Below are positions 26,929-35,090 of a DNA stretch of 64,000 nt, piece after piece. A program made the translations under genes and the position numbers. How positions within the stretch are numbered: position 1 is the stretch's first letter; every line of letters begins with the position of its first letter. This DNA is from Christiangramia gaetbulicola. GTDB taxonomy: Bacteria > Bacteroidota > Bacteroidia > Flavobacteriales > Flavobacteriaceae. The notes under the pieces are model-generated. The model was not told the origin of the DNA. It made no database searches and saw only the letters and a program-made list of their open reading frames with translations. The stretch is from assembly GCF_003054225.1 (NCBI RefSeq), contig NZ_QBKQ01000001.1, positions 744,001 to 808,000 of the forward strand, read 5' to 3'.

Positions 26929-27798
26929 TTATTCTATTCCGGCGTTCTTATGTGTTCTTTTTATGGCGATTTCGTTCTTATGATCTATCCATTTCTGACC
27001 CTTCAATTTACGCATCAAATTATCATAATTGCGCATAAACAAAAGATTATTGAGAACTTCTGCGATCTGCTTTGGAGATTTTGGAAGCGACCTAAGGGTC
27101 ATGGATAGGCTTGCCGTCTCATATTTTATAAAGTGCCACCAGTGGCTTGGAATATAAAGTGCATCACCATGCTTAAGCCTTGTTTCGAAACCTTTTGCCT
27201 GGGCCAAAGCCGGATATTTCTCAAGATCGGGGTCATCCATATCTATGATCTCCATGCTCACAATAGAATAAGGCACCTTATAAATTAGACCAGTCTGGTC
27301 TGGCGGATAAAGAATGACTTTCTTTTCGCCAACAAAATTGAAATGAAAATTATTGGCGAGATCCATGTCATAATGCATCACCACTTTAGATCCTTCTCCT
27401 CCTACAAAAAGCACGGGAAGTTTTTTAAAGAACTTCACGCCTAGGTCTGGATATTCAAAATCTTCCAGTAATTCCGGGCAATTTTTAAGCAGGTTGAAAA
27501 AGAACATTCTCAGGTCTGTAGGACCCTGCTCAAGAATATCTATATATTCCTTGAATGGAATTTTTTTAGCTACTCCATGAGAATTCTGTCTTCCCTTCGC
27601 GGGCTTCCCGTCATATAAAGGCACCACAACCTCGCCTGCCTTTTCCCTGAAGTATTCGAAACTCCATTTCTTATAGGCAGGCCAGTTTTTGGTGAGATCT
27701 TCAATTACTACCGGTTTTTTCGGTATAAAATACTCCTGCAAAAATTCTTCTTTAGAAAGATCTTTTCTCCTGGGAATATTTTGAAGATCGAGTTTCAA
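26929..27798 (-). CDS. JmjC-type cupin-like protein (copy 2)
   Basis: A 289-residue paralogue of the next gene downstream, with the same order of blocks: KPVVIEDLTKNWPAYKKW, metal site H142-x-D144 (VMHYDMDLAN), H222 (SHWWHFIKY), candidate co-substrate Lys in VGEKKV, and the shared C-terminal LMRKLKGQKWIDHKNE. The copies agree closely at both ends and differ most in the middle, so this is an old duplication with both active sites kept. It starts 18 bp after the bioB stop, implying co-transcription with bioB. Confidence 0.86.
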   Translation of the reverse strand: MKLDLQNIPRRKDLSKEEFLQEYFIPKKPVVIEDLTKNWPAYKKWSFEYFREKAGEVVVPLYDGKPAKGRQNSHGVAKKIPFKEYIDILEQGPTDLRMFFFNLLKNCPELLEDFEYPDLGVKFFKKLPVLFVGGEGSKVVMHYDMDLANNFHFNFVGEKKVILYPPDQTGLIYKVPYSIVSMEIIDMDDPDLEKYPALAQAKGFETRLKHGDALYIPSHWWHFIKYETASLSMTLRSLPKSPKQIAEVLNNLLFMRNYDNLMRKLKGQKWIDHKNEIAIKRTHKNAGIE

Positions 27799-27816
27799 AA
27801 TTTTATGAATTAAAAG

Positions 27817-28908
27817 CTATGCTTTTGTTTTTGCCTTTTGCTGGGCTTCGAGATTTCTGTCAATTTTATGAGCGGGACGGGTCCATTTTGGCTTTTCTCC
27901 CTGGCTTTTATATTTAGAATTTTCAGCATCTACGCTTTCGGGCTGAGATTTCTTTTCAAAAGCTTTCTGCGGATTAAGACCAAGCATTTTGAACATTTCC
28001 ATATCCTCGTTCACATCTGGATTTGGAGTTGTAAGCAACTTATCTCCTGCAAATATTGAATTAGCTCCGGCAAAGAAACACATCGCTTGTCCTTCTCTAC
28101 TCATTTGAGTTCTTCCTGCTGAAAGCCTCACCTGGGTCTCAGGCATCACGATACGCGTGGTTGCCACCATTCTTATCATATCCCAGATCGGCACCGGCTT
28201 TTGCTCCTCTAAAGGCGTTCCTTCAACTGGAACCAAGGCATTGATCGGTACAGATTCCGGCTGCGGATTAAGAGTTGAAAGCGCCACCAGCATTCCTGCC
28301 CGGTCTGCCTCACTTTCTCCCATTCCTATGATCCCACCACTACAAACGGTAACATTCGTTTTACGAACATTCCCAATAGTATCAAGTCTGTCCTGGTAAC
28401 CGCGGGTAGAAATAACCTTTTTATAATATTCTTCTGAAGAATCCAGGTTATGGTTATAGGCATAAAGTCCGGCTTCGGCCAAACGCTGCGCCTGATTTTC
28501 GGTAAGCATACCCAGGGTACAGCAAACTTCCATATCCAGCTTGTTGATGGTTCTTACCATCTCCAACACATTATCGAATTCCTCACCATCTTTCACATTT
28601 CTCCAGGCCGCTCCCATACAAACGCGGGAACTTCCAGAAGCTTTTGCTCTTAAAGCTTGCGCCTTTACCTGGTTCACACTCATAAGATCGTTCCCCTCAA
28701 GATCTGTATGATAACGGGCTGCCTGTGGGCAGTAGCCGCAATCTTCAGGACAACCACCTGTCTTTATAGACAACAGGGTAGAAACCTGAACGGTATTAGG
28801 GTCGTGATGCTGACGGTGAATGGTAGCCGCTTCATAAAGCAACTCCATAAAAGGCTTATTATATATTTCCAGGATTTCCTCTTTGGTCCAATCGTGTTTT
28901 AATGCCAT
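27817..28908 (-). CDS. bioB: biotin synthase BioB
   Basis: Radical-SAM enzyme that inserts sulfur into dethiobiotin, the last step of biotin synthesis. The 363-residue protein has the cluster motif CPEDCGYCPQ, the YNHNLDSSEEYY block, VCSGGIIGMGE and the C-terminal AGANSIFAGDKLLTT. The C-terminal 40 residues (KKSQPESVDAENSKYK onwards) are a Lys-rich extension beyond the E. coli enzyme. It is separated from the other bio genes by a ketosynthase and a SET-domain gene, and followed closely by the two JmjC-type genes. Own -7 box at 28926-28933. Confidence 0.97.
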   Translation of the reverse strand: MALKHDWTKEEILEIYNKPFMELLYEAATIHRQHHDPNTVQVSTLLSIKTGGCPEDCGYCPQAARYHTDLEGNDLMSVNQVKAQALRAKASGSSRVCMGAAWRNVKDGEEFDNVLEMVRTINKLDMEVCCTLGMLTENQAQRLAEAGLYAYNHNLDSSEEYYKKVISTRGYQDRLDTIGNVRKTNVTVCSGGIIGMGESEADRAGMLVALSTLNPQPESVPINALVPVEGTPLEEQKPVPIWDMIRMVATTRIVMPETQVRLSAGRTQMSREGQAMCFFAGANSIFAGDKLLTTPNPDVNEDMEMFKMLGLNPQKAFEKKSQPESVDAENSKYKSQGEKPKWTRPAHKIDRNLEAQQKAKTKA

Positions 28909-28925
28909 GTAAAAAGATTTGAATT

Positions 28926-28933
28926 CAAAAATA
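28926..28933 (-). promoter_or_regulatory. candidate -7 box of the bioB promoter
   Basis: Minus strand TATTTTTG, exact TAnnTTTG, 17 bases before ATG. The expected -33 position reads CCTG, a weak match. No E. coli-type BirA operator (TTGTAAAC...GTTTACAA) is apparent. Confidence 0.45.
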
Positions 28934-28997
28934 ACTAAAACTAAGGTTTATTCAGGAATGCTAACCCAAGATTTATAAACGGGGAAGCTAACAATTT

Positions 28998-30146
28998 TTA
29001 TTTTCTTCCTACGAGAATGGAAACTGCATTTCCTCCAAAGCCTACAGAATTAACCAGGATATTCTCAAGTTTGCCTGGTTGCTGATCAAATTCGGAAAAA
29101 GGAACCGGCAGAAACTGCTGCTTTTCAAGCATCATAACAGCCATTTGCAGGCTTAATATTCCTGAAGCCGCAAAACTATGTCCTGTTTTCCATTTATTGC
29201 TGGTCATCGCTGGTAATTTCTGCGTAAAGATCTTCTTTACTGCATTTACCTCGGCCAGATCACCGCCAATTGTTCCCGGAGCATGCATCACTACCGCGTC
29301 TATTTCTTTTTCACCTATAGACTGCATGGCCATTTTCATGGATCTTTGCAGACATTTTCCATTTTTCGATAGTGAAGCCCCATGCTTCAACTTTTCGTTG
29401 GCATAGCCTATTCCTTTTATCACCGCGACAGAATCATCTGAAATTTCATTCTCCAGACCTACGATACCGGCTGCTTCGCTCAAGATCATCGTATTTCTGG
29501 ATTTATCCATATCCAGAGACCTGCAGGGATAATCAAGGTCTTCTGAAGCATAGATCTTCATCGCCCTCATCTGCGAAAGTGTAAACCCAGTAAGCGGAGC
29601 TTCACTACCACCTGCGAGAAAACTATCAGCCAAACCGCTTTGCAACCAGGCGACCGCATTCAAAACCGAATGCATACCGGTGGAACAGGTAACACTATGA
29701 GAAAATTCTGGTCCCTCCAGTTGCAGGTCCTGGGCTACCCAGGAAGAAATATTCCCAAGGGTAGTTGAGGGTGAAGTATAGGTAGAAGATTTTCCGGTAT
29801 TTATATATTCTGAATGGTATTTTTCAAAGAGGCCCGTTGCTCCCCTGCTACTGCCAATATTTATCCCGGCATTAGACCTTGAAAACCCAGAAGTTGCGAT
29901 CCTCGAAGCCAGGATAGCATATAACACTGAATTATCGAGATATCTATATTTGGAATTCTGCTCCCTTAAGGCTTGAACTTCGGTTCTTATTTCTTCCGGA
30001 AGGAAACCGGCAAAGGCAGAATGACCATCAAAATCTGACTTCGTAAAGAAATGTTCTTCAGATATATAATTTTTCCATATTTCATCTGGCGTCATCCCAA
30101 GTGGGGATATACTACCAATAGATCTTATAGAAACGGGATTTTTCAA
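28998..30146 (-). CDS. beta-ketoacyl synthase (FabB/FabF-type) in the biotin locus
   Basis: Condensing enzyme of 382 residues (slightly shorter than FabF, about 410). The Cys-His-His triad is complete: C154 (VTCSTGMHS), H288 (VVMHAPGT) and H323 (KTGHSFAAS). It therefore should be active in Claisen condensation on acyl carrier protein. The start is TTG (30144-30146); in-frame sequence upstream reaches a stop within five codons, and IRSIGSISPLGM is a normal ketosynthase beginning. Lying between bioA and bioB, it may build the pimeloyl precursor of biotin; alternatively it belongs to an unrelated lipid pathway. No bioC, bioH or ACP gene is in the window. Confidence 0.9.
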   Translation of the reverse strand: MKNPVSIRSIGSISPLGMTPDEIWKNYISEEHFFTKSDFDGHSAFAGFLPEEIRTEVQALREQNSKYRYLDNSVLYAILASRIATSGFSRSNAGINIGSSRGATGLFEKYHSEYINTGKSSTYTSPSTTLGNISSWVAQDLQLEGPEFSHSVTCSTGMHSVLNAVAWLQSGLADSFLAGGSEAPLTGFTLSQMRAMKIYASEDLDYPCRSLDMDKSRNTMILSEAAGIVGLENEISDDSVAVIKGIGYANEKLKHGASLSKNGKCLQRSMKMAMQSIGEKEIDAVVMHAPGTIGGDLAEVNAVKKIFTQKLPAMTSNKWKTGHSFAASGILSLQMAVMMLEKQQFLPVPFSEFDQQPGKLENILVNSVGFGGNAVSILVGRK

Positions 30147-30148
30147 AA

Positions 30149-30163
30149 GCTGAATTTTTCAGC
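30149..30163. promoter_or_regulatory. inverted repeat in the leader of the ketosynthase gene
   Basis: GCTGAATTTTTCAGC: six-base arms with a three-base centre, lying between the -7 box and the TTG start codon, three bases from it. It could be an operator or a 5' mRNA hairpin that controls initiation. Confidence 0.4.
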
Positions 30164-30193
30164 AAAAATAAGGCTCAATTAGGTTCTGGCTAA
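30163..30193 (-). promoter_or_regulatory. candidate promoter of the ketosynthase gene
   Basis: Minus strand TTAG, 19 bases, TATTTTTG. The -7 box is exact, the -33 box has one mismatch. Leader about 13 bases. Confidence 0.55.
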
Positions 30194-30203
30194 ATTTCGT
30201 AAC

Positions 30204-30803
30204 CTAAATTCTGCTTTTTTCAGGCTCAAAATAGAGGTTTTTAGTGGAAAGCATTTTCCGGTCACCGCTGGCTACCTTTTCTATTTCCGTTTTTACCTCT
30301 TCAGAAAGAAGTTCGAATAACGGCTGATCTAATTTTTCAATTTCAGGAAATAACGGCTCCAGTTTTCTATCCCATTCTTTATAAAGCTTGAGAGTATCAT
30401 CTGGCTCAACACTTTTTCTTTCGGTTCCCTCGTCTTCTGGAGTAAAGGTTTCTGAAAGATTCAAATATCCATAATCATCTGTAAGCTCCTCATCGATCTG
30501 GATATCCCTTACCGCCACTTCAAAATTATAAGCAGTGGAAAGACAATTCGATCTGAAACTATGATTGACATATTTGGCAACATCCCAGCACAAAATATGC
30601 TCACCTTTTTGATTCCGGAAACTGTATTTCTCCAGCAGCTCCCTGGTTAGTGGCTTGAAAGTGTCGGGGTCATCTGGACCAAAGACCACATCGAGTTCAT
30701 CCTGGACCCAGGTAATCGTACCTTTAGGGATCATTCTGGTAGCAACAACTCCAAATCCCTTTTTATCACTGATCCATTTTAACCTTGTATCCGGATGTAT
30801 CAT
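30204..30803 (-). CDS. SET-domain protein
   Basis: A 199-residue protein with the SET fold of lysine methyltransferases: KGFGVVATRMIPKGTITWVQD at the start (SET-N), YVNHSFRSNCLST (the NHS/C block that binds S-adenosylmethionine) and DEELTDDYGY (C-terminal SET block with the catalytic Tyr). The C-terminal 65 residues form a charged helical extension. Target unknown. It is inserted between bioA and the ketosynthase, in the same direction; 76 bp follow the bioA stop. Bacterial SET proteins are uncommon and often methylate histone-like or ribosomal proteins, but that is not shown here. Confidence 0.88.
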   Translation of the reverse strand: MIHPDTRLKWISDKKGFGVVATRMIPKGTITWVQDELDVVFGPDDPDTFKPLTRELLEKYSFRNQKGEHILCWDVAKYVNHSFRSNCLSTAYNFEVAVRDIQIDEELTDDYGYLNLSETFTPEDEGTERKSVEPDDTLKLYKEWDRKLEPLFPEIEKLDQPLFELLSEEVKTEIEKVASGDRKMLSTKNLYFEPEKSRI

Positions 30804-30879
30804 AATTTTCAGATTAACCTATCTAAATTAGACAAAAATCGAATCCGAAAACTAAAAATTTTAACTGATAACGTTATTT

Positions 30880-32169
30880 TTAAAACACTGAAAGTGAATC
30901 TTCTATAACACTATAAACCTTTTTCAACTCATTTTCTGAGATCACATAAGGCGGAACTATATAAATGGTATTACCCAGCGGCCTAAGAAATACACCTCTA
31001 TCCATAAAGAATTTGAATAACCTGTTCCTAAGACTACCGTAACGATCGGTTTGAATATCCAGCTCAAAAGCCATGATCACGCCTTTAGACCTGGCATTTT
31101 TGACCTTTGGATGTTGCGACAATTTATTGACGAAATCTAGATTCGCCTGGGAGATACGCTGAATGTTCTCCTGCATCTCTTCGGAAACCAGCAATTCTAC
31201 AGCTGCAAGCGCGGCTGCACAGGCCAGCGGATTTGCCGTATAGGTATGCCCATGAAATAGGCCCTTAGCGATTTCGTCTGAATAAAAGGCGTTGTAAATT
31301 TTCATGGAGCAGGAAGTAAGCCCCATAGGCAGCAATCCGGCAGTAAGCGCCTTCGACATACAAACCACATCTGGTTTTTCTTCCATATAATCTGAAGCGA
31401 AGTATCTACCAGTTTTTCCAAAGCCGGTCATTACTTCATCTGCCACAAGCACCACATCATTTCCCCTGCAAATCTTCAGGACTTCATTCAGACCTTCAGC
31501 GTCATGAAATTTCATTGCCGCAGCTCCCTGAATTAAGGGCTCATAGATAAATCCGGCAATATTTTTATCAGCAAGAATAGATCTCAACTGCTCTATGACT
31601 TCCGCATTATTTTTACCCGTGGGCACCGGTATTCTCTCTACCCTGATAAAATGATCTTCGAATGCGCCATTATAGACCGAAAGTCCTGAAACCGACATGG
31701 CTCCAAAGGTATCCCCGTGAAAACCTTCCTCGAATGCAAGCATCACCTTGCGATCATTGCCAAGATTATGGTGATACTGCAGCGCCATTTTAATCCCGAT
31801 CTCGGTTGCCGTGGAACCATTGTCATTGAAAAATAATTTCTGCTGTCCCTTAGGGAGTATTTTTACCAGGGCTTCAGATAATTTGATCGCAGGTTCATGG
31901 GTGAATCCGCTAAAAACCACCTGATCCAGATTCTGCATTTGGGCAGCAACCTTATCGGTGATATATTTATTGCAATGACCATAAACGGCGGTGTACCATG
32001 AAGAAATTGCGTCTATGTATTCCTTCCCCTGATCATCTGTTAGTATGCAGCCTTTAGCCTTGGTAACCGGCAACATTTCTGGAGAGGTCTTATGCTGGGT
32101 AAGGGGGTGCCAGAGATGTTTCTGGTCCCTTTCAGCTAAACTTTCGGTTTTCAATTCTAGATCTCGCAT
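30880..32169 (-). CDS. bioA: adenosylmethionine-8-amino-7-oxononanoate aminotransferase BioA
   Basis: PLP enzyme that converts KAPA to DAPA using S-adenosylmethionine as amino donor. The 429-residue class-III aminotransferase has HLWHPLTQHKT and the BioA-typical SSWYTAVYGH block, the glycine-rich cofactor site FNDNGSTATEIGIKMALQYHH, DEVMTGFGKTGRYFA, and the PLP lysine in MSKALTAGLLPM. Its first 13 bases overlap the end of bioD, so the three genes bioF-bioD-bioA are one operon. Confidence 0.97.
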   Translation of the reverse strand: MRDLELKTESLAERDQKHLWHPLTQHKTSPEMLPVTKAKGCILTDDQGKEYIDAISSWYTAVYGHCNKYITDKVAAQMQNLDQVVFSGFTHEPAIKLSEALVKILPKGQQKLFFNDNGSTATEIGIKMALQYHHNLGNDRKVMLAFEEGFHGDTFGAMSVSGLSVYNGAFEDHFIRVERIPVPTGKNNAEVIEQLRSILADKNIAGFIYEPLIQGAAAMKFHDAEGLNEVLKICRGNDVVLVADEVMTGFGKTGRYFASDYMEEKPDVVCMSKALTAGLLPMGLTSCSMKIYNAFYSDEIAKGLFHGHTYTANPLACAAALAAVELLVSEEMQENIQRISQANLDFVNKLSQHPKVKNARSKGVIMAFELDIQTDRYGSLRNRLFKFFMDRGVFLRPLGNTIYIVPPYVISENELKKVYSVIEDSLSVF

Positions 32170-32780
32170 AATTCCTTTCTGAATTTTTCGGCATATTCTT
32201 TTATCACCATATCATCAAAATAGGGCTCCTCATCTATCCTGCCTATTATCTTCACCTTTCCTAGTTTCCTGATCGCCTCCTCGGTAGTAGGATGTTCATC
32301 ACCACTAAAGATCACGCCGATCTTTTCGATACCTCTGCTTTTAAGCGCTTCAATACTTAGCAAGGTATGATTAATGCTGCCCAGGTAGTGCCTGGAAACC
32401 AGCACGACCATATCTTCCTTGGCAATTAGCTCCATTATAGTTTCCTTGTCATTTAAGGGGACCAGCAATCCGCCGGCACCTTCAATCACAAGGTCATTCT
32501 CGGTCCTGGGCCTTTTCATTTTCTTCACCTCTATCTTCACCTCATCAATTTCTGCTGCCGCATGCGGACTCATGGGAGTTTTAAGAGCATAGGCATTTTT
32601 ATGGTAATAGGTCTTATCGCTGCTTACCAGTTTCTGGATCTTATGCGTATCTGAGTGATCAAGATCACCAGCCTGCACAGGTTTCCAGTAATCTGCCTCC
32701 ATGGCCTGGGTCACAATTGCAGCAACCACTGTTTTCCCAACTTCAGTTCCTATTCCCGTAATGAAAAATGTATTCGGCAT
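32157..32780 (-). CDS. bioD: dethiobiotin synthetase BioD
   Basis: ATP-dependent carboxylase that closes the ureido ring of dethiobiotin. The 207-residue protein starts with the P-loop FFITGIGTEVGKTVVAAI, has KPVQAGD, the SPHAAAEID block and VIEGAGGLLVPLN. Slightly short (E. coli 225) but with all active-site segments. It shares one base with bioF and overlaps bioA. Confidence 0.96.
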   Translation of the reverse strand: MPNTFFITGIGTEVGKTVVAAIVTQAMEADYWKPVQAGDLDHSDTHKIQKLVSSDKTYYHKNAYALKTPMSPHAAAEIDEVKIEVKKMKRPRTENDLVIEGAGGLLVPLNDKETIMELIAKEDMVVLVSRHYLGSINHTLLSIEALKSRGIEKIGVIFSGDEHPTTEEAIRKLGKVKIIGRIDEEPYFDDMVIKEYAEKFRKELCEI

Positions 32781-33937
32781 TATTTAGTATTTTCCACAAA
32801 ATTACCCAAGACTTTTAAGACCTGCGAAATTTCATGTGATGAATTATAAGTATGTATACAAAATCTTAAACGTTCGCTTCCGGCAGGTACAGTGGGCGAA
32901 AGGATGGGTTTTACATTGAAACCCGTTTTTTGAAGCTCGGCCGCAGCATTCTTTACCTTCGTATTTCCCGATATAACACAAGCCTGTATCGCAGAATCAC
33001 TCGCAATAAATATATCCTGAAGATCATTTTTGAGGATCTCCGCTTTAAAATACTGAATATTCCCGCGTAACTTTTTTAAATGAGTTTCATCGCCTTCCAA
33101 ATACCTGTAAGCAGAACGAATGCTGGCAACAGAATGTGGCGAAAGCGCCGTGGTATAAATAAAGCTCCGGCTGAAATTGATAAGATAATCCTTCAATTTT
33201 CGGCTTCCTAAAATAGCCGCACCGTGACAACCCATAGCTTTCCCAAAAGTTTGTATCCTGGCGAAGATCTTTCCTTCCAATTTCAGGTCCTGCACCAAAC
33301 CTTTACCATGATCCCCCAGCACACCCGTGGCATGAGCTTCATCAATTATCGTAAGCGCATTATATCTTTCGGCAATCTCCATAAGCTGAACGAGATCTGG
33401 TGAATCCCCGTCCATTGAAAAAACAGATTCGGTCACGATATATATTTCAGAATCTGAAGAATCATCTCTAAAACGCTTTAATTTCTCCTCCAGATCTTCC
33501 AGATTATTATGCTGAAATTTGTAATCACGGGCCAGGCTCATTTTGAGACCATCTCTGATTGAGGCATGAGCATATTCATCGAAGAGTATGATGTCATTCT
33601 TTTGAGGTACTGCTGAAAAAAATCCAATATTGGCATCGTAGCCAGAATTGAAGATCAAGGCAGACTGCGCATTATGGAAACTGGCAAGTTGATTCTCGGT
33701 CTCCTTAAAGACAGGATGATTTCCTGATAATAACCTGGATCCTGTAGATCCATTTGCAATTTCATAATGCTTCAAAATCCTTCCGGTACTCTCTGCAATT
33801 TCTTCAGACCTGGAAAAACCGAGATAGTCATTAGAAAAAAAATCTACGCCAGCCGGGAATGATAATAAAATCCTAAAAGAATCTTCTTCTTTCCTCCTCT
33901 CAAGCCTTTTTTCTAATTTAGAAGGTAATTGTTTCAT
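32780..33937 (-). CDS. bioF: 8-amino-7-oxononanoate synthase BioF
   Basis: PLP enzyme that condenses pimeloyl thioester with alanine. The 385-residue protein has the N-terminal FSNDYLGFS, GSTGSRLLSGNH, the DEAHATGVLGDHG block and the PLP lysine in TFGKAMGCHGAAI. The start is taken as ATG 33937 (MKQLPSKLEKRL); an upstream in-frame ATG at 33958 would add seven residues. The -7 box at 33942-33949 lies only four bases before ATG 33937 and would be inside the longer version, so the shorter start is preferred. First gene of the bioF-bioD-bioA operon. Confidence 0.95.
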   Translation of the reverse strand: MKQLPSKLEKRLERRKEEDSFRILLSFPAGVDFFSNDYLGFSRSEEIAESTGRILKHYEIANGSTGSRLLSGNHPVFKETENQLASFHNAQSALIFNSGYDANIGFFSAVPQKNDIILFDEYAHASIRDGLKMSLARDYKFQHNNLEDLEEKLKRFRDDSSDSEIYIVTESVFSMDGDSPDLVQLMEIAERYNALTIIDEAHATGVLGDHGKGLVQDLKLEGKIFARIQTFGKAMGCHGAAILGSRKLKDYLINFSRSFIYTTALSPHSVASIRSAYRYLEGDETHLKKLRGNIQYFKAEILKNDLQDIFIASDSAIQACVISGNTKVKNAAAELQKTGFNVKPILSPTVPAGSERLRFCIHTYNSSHEISQVLKVLGNFVENTK

Positions 33938-33941
33938 GTTA

Positions 33942-33949
33942 CAAAAGTA
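33942..33949 (-). promoter_or_regulatory. candidate -7 box of the bioFDA operon, four bases before the start codon
   Basis: Minus strand TACTTTTG, exact TAnnTTTG, followed by TAAC and ATG. If used, the mRNA would begin at or within a base of the ATG. The -33 region is poor (CATA). The spacer to the divergent mgtC-like gene is only 32 bp. Confidence 0.38.
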
Positions 33950-33969
33950 AACATTCACTCAAACAAAAT

Positions 33970-34413
33970 ATGGACTGGACGTTATTTGCACTAAGAGTTA
34001 GCCTTGCGACGATCGCTGGATTGATCATTGGACTTGAAAGAGAGATCCAGGGAAAAGAAGCAGGCCTTAAAACCAATGCCCTGGTATCCCTGGGAGCGTC
34101 CATATTTATATTGATGTCGCTGGAATTCGAAGGAGACAAATATGTTGATATCACGCGTGTCCTGGGACAGGTAGTAGTTGGAATTGGATTTATTGGAGCA
34201 GGTACAATATTAGAAAAGAAGCGAAAGGTAAAGGGACTTACGACTGCAGCAACCATTTGGTGTAGTGCGGGAACAGGTTGCCTCGCAGGTTTTGGAATGT
34301 ATCATGAACTGGGAATTGTTTGCGGAATCATCTTGATCATTAACCTGGTCTTCGGTTACATAGAACATAAAATGAAAAAGAAAGCAAAAGATGGTGAAGA
34401 AGAATCGAATTAA
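33970..34413 (+). CDS. MgtC/SapB family membrane protein
   Basis: A 147-residue inner-membrane protein with four hydrophobic segments and the MgtC core LATIAGLIIGLEREIQGKEAG, ALVSLGAS and GIGFIGAGTILE, KGLTTAATIWCSAGTG. It lacks the C-terminal ACT-like domain of full-length MgtC (about 230), so it is the short SapB-type. In pathogens MgtC modulates the F1Fo ATPase under magnesium limitation; the role in this family member is unknown. Divergent from bioF and convergent with mrpG, with a three-base gap. Confidence 0.92.
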   Translation: MDWTLFALRVSLATIAGLIIGLEREIQGKEAGLKTNALVSLGASIFILMSLEFEGDKYVDITRVLGQVVVGIGFIGAGTILEKKRKVKGLTTAATIWCSAGTGCLAGFGMYHELGIVCGIILIINLVFGYIEHKMKKKAKDGEEESN

Positions 34414-34416
34414 GAT

Positions 34417-34821
34417 CTACTTATCCTCCATTTTCGTGTGATCTACATTGTCTTCTGGAGTATCATCCACAACACTCTTTAAAATATGAGTATTCTTTTG
34501 ATACTTTCCTCTCAACTCATCCATAACCGATTTATCCCAAAGTTTCACCCCAATAAAATAAGACGCTCTCCCTATAAGGTGCGCACTTACGGGCGCGGTT
34601 AGAAATAGAAACAGAATGATCACAAATGCCTGTGAAGTAACATCTGCATTGCTAAAATAAACCGTGGTAGACATAAGCACCAAGCCAACCCCAAGTGTGG
34701 CAGCCTTGGTAGTTACAGAGATCCTTAAGTAGGTATCTGGCATTCTTACCAGCCCGATGGCGGCAAAAAGCACGAATAGCGCTCCAAAAGTTGCTAATAT
34801 TCCTATTATTATATCTATCAT
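34417..34821 (-). CDS. mrpG: Mrp Na+/H+ antiporter subunit G
   Basis: Small membrane subunit of the multi-subunit cation/proton antiporter. 134 residues, three hydrophobic segments, and the PhaG/MnhG signature GLVRMPDTYLRISVTTKAATLG. A hydrophilic C-terminal extension of about 35 residues goes beyond the conserved core. Last gene of mrpABCDEFG; overlaps mrpF by four bases. Confidence 0.94.
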   Translation of the reverse strand: MIDIIIGILATFGALFVLFAAIGLVRMPDTYLRISVTTKAATLGVGLVLMSTTVYFSNADVTSQAFVIILFLFLTAPVSAHLIGRASYFIGVKLWDKSVMDELRGKYQKNTHILKSVVDDTPEDNVDHTKMEDK

Positions 34822-35090
34822 TTTCTTCTCCTTTTTTCAAGGTAATATGATAACGCTACTGTACTTAAAAATGCAATAAGTGCAAGAATAAGCGCTGTAT
34901 CCATCAAGGTGGACTGGTTATAAATCACACTATATACTGCAATAACCCCGATCCCTGTAGTGATAAGAAGATCCAAGGCCACGATCTTATCTGCGATACT
35001 TGGACCTTTGATGAATCTCCAAAGGATAAGCACTGCAGATACAACCAGTACCGGTAAAATGATATAGTGTAAATATTCAAATAACGTCAT
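34818..35090 (-). CDS. mrpF: Mrp Na+/H+ antiporter subunit F
   Basis: 90-residue membrane subunit with three hydrophobic segments and the MnhF/PhaF signature KGPSIADKIVALDLLITTGIGV. Overlaps mrpE and mrpG by four bases each (ATGA-type coupling). Confidence 0.95.
   Translation of the reverse strand: MTLFEYLHYIILPVLVVSAVLILWRFIKGPSIADKIVALDLLITTGIGVIAVYSVIYNQSTLMDTALILALIAFLSTVALSYYLEKRRRK

Noticed and set aside
28909-28997. Possible BirA operator or other biotin regulatory site upstream of bioB
   Set aside because: Direct partial repeats (TTAGC) are present, but no palindrome of the BirA type and no BioR-like site is seen.
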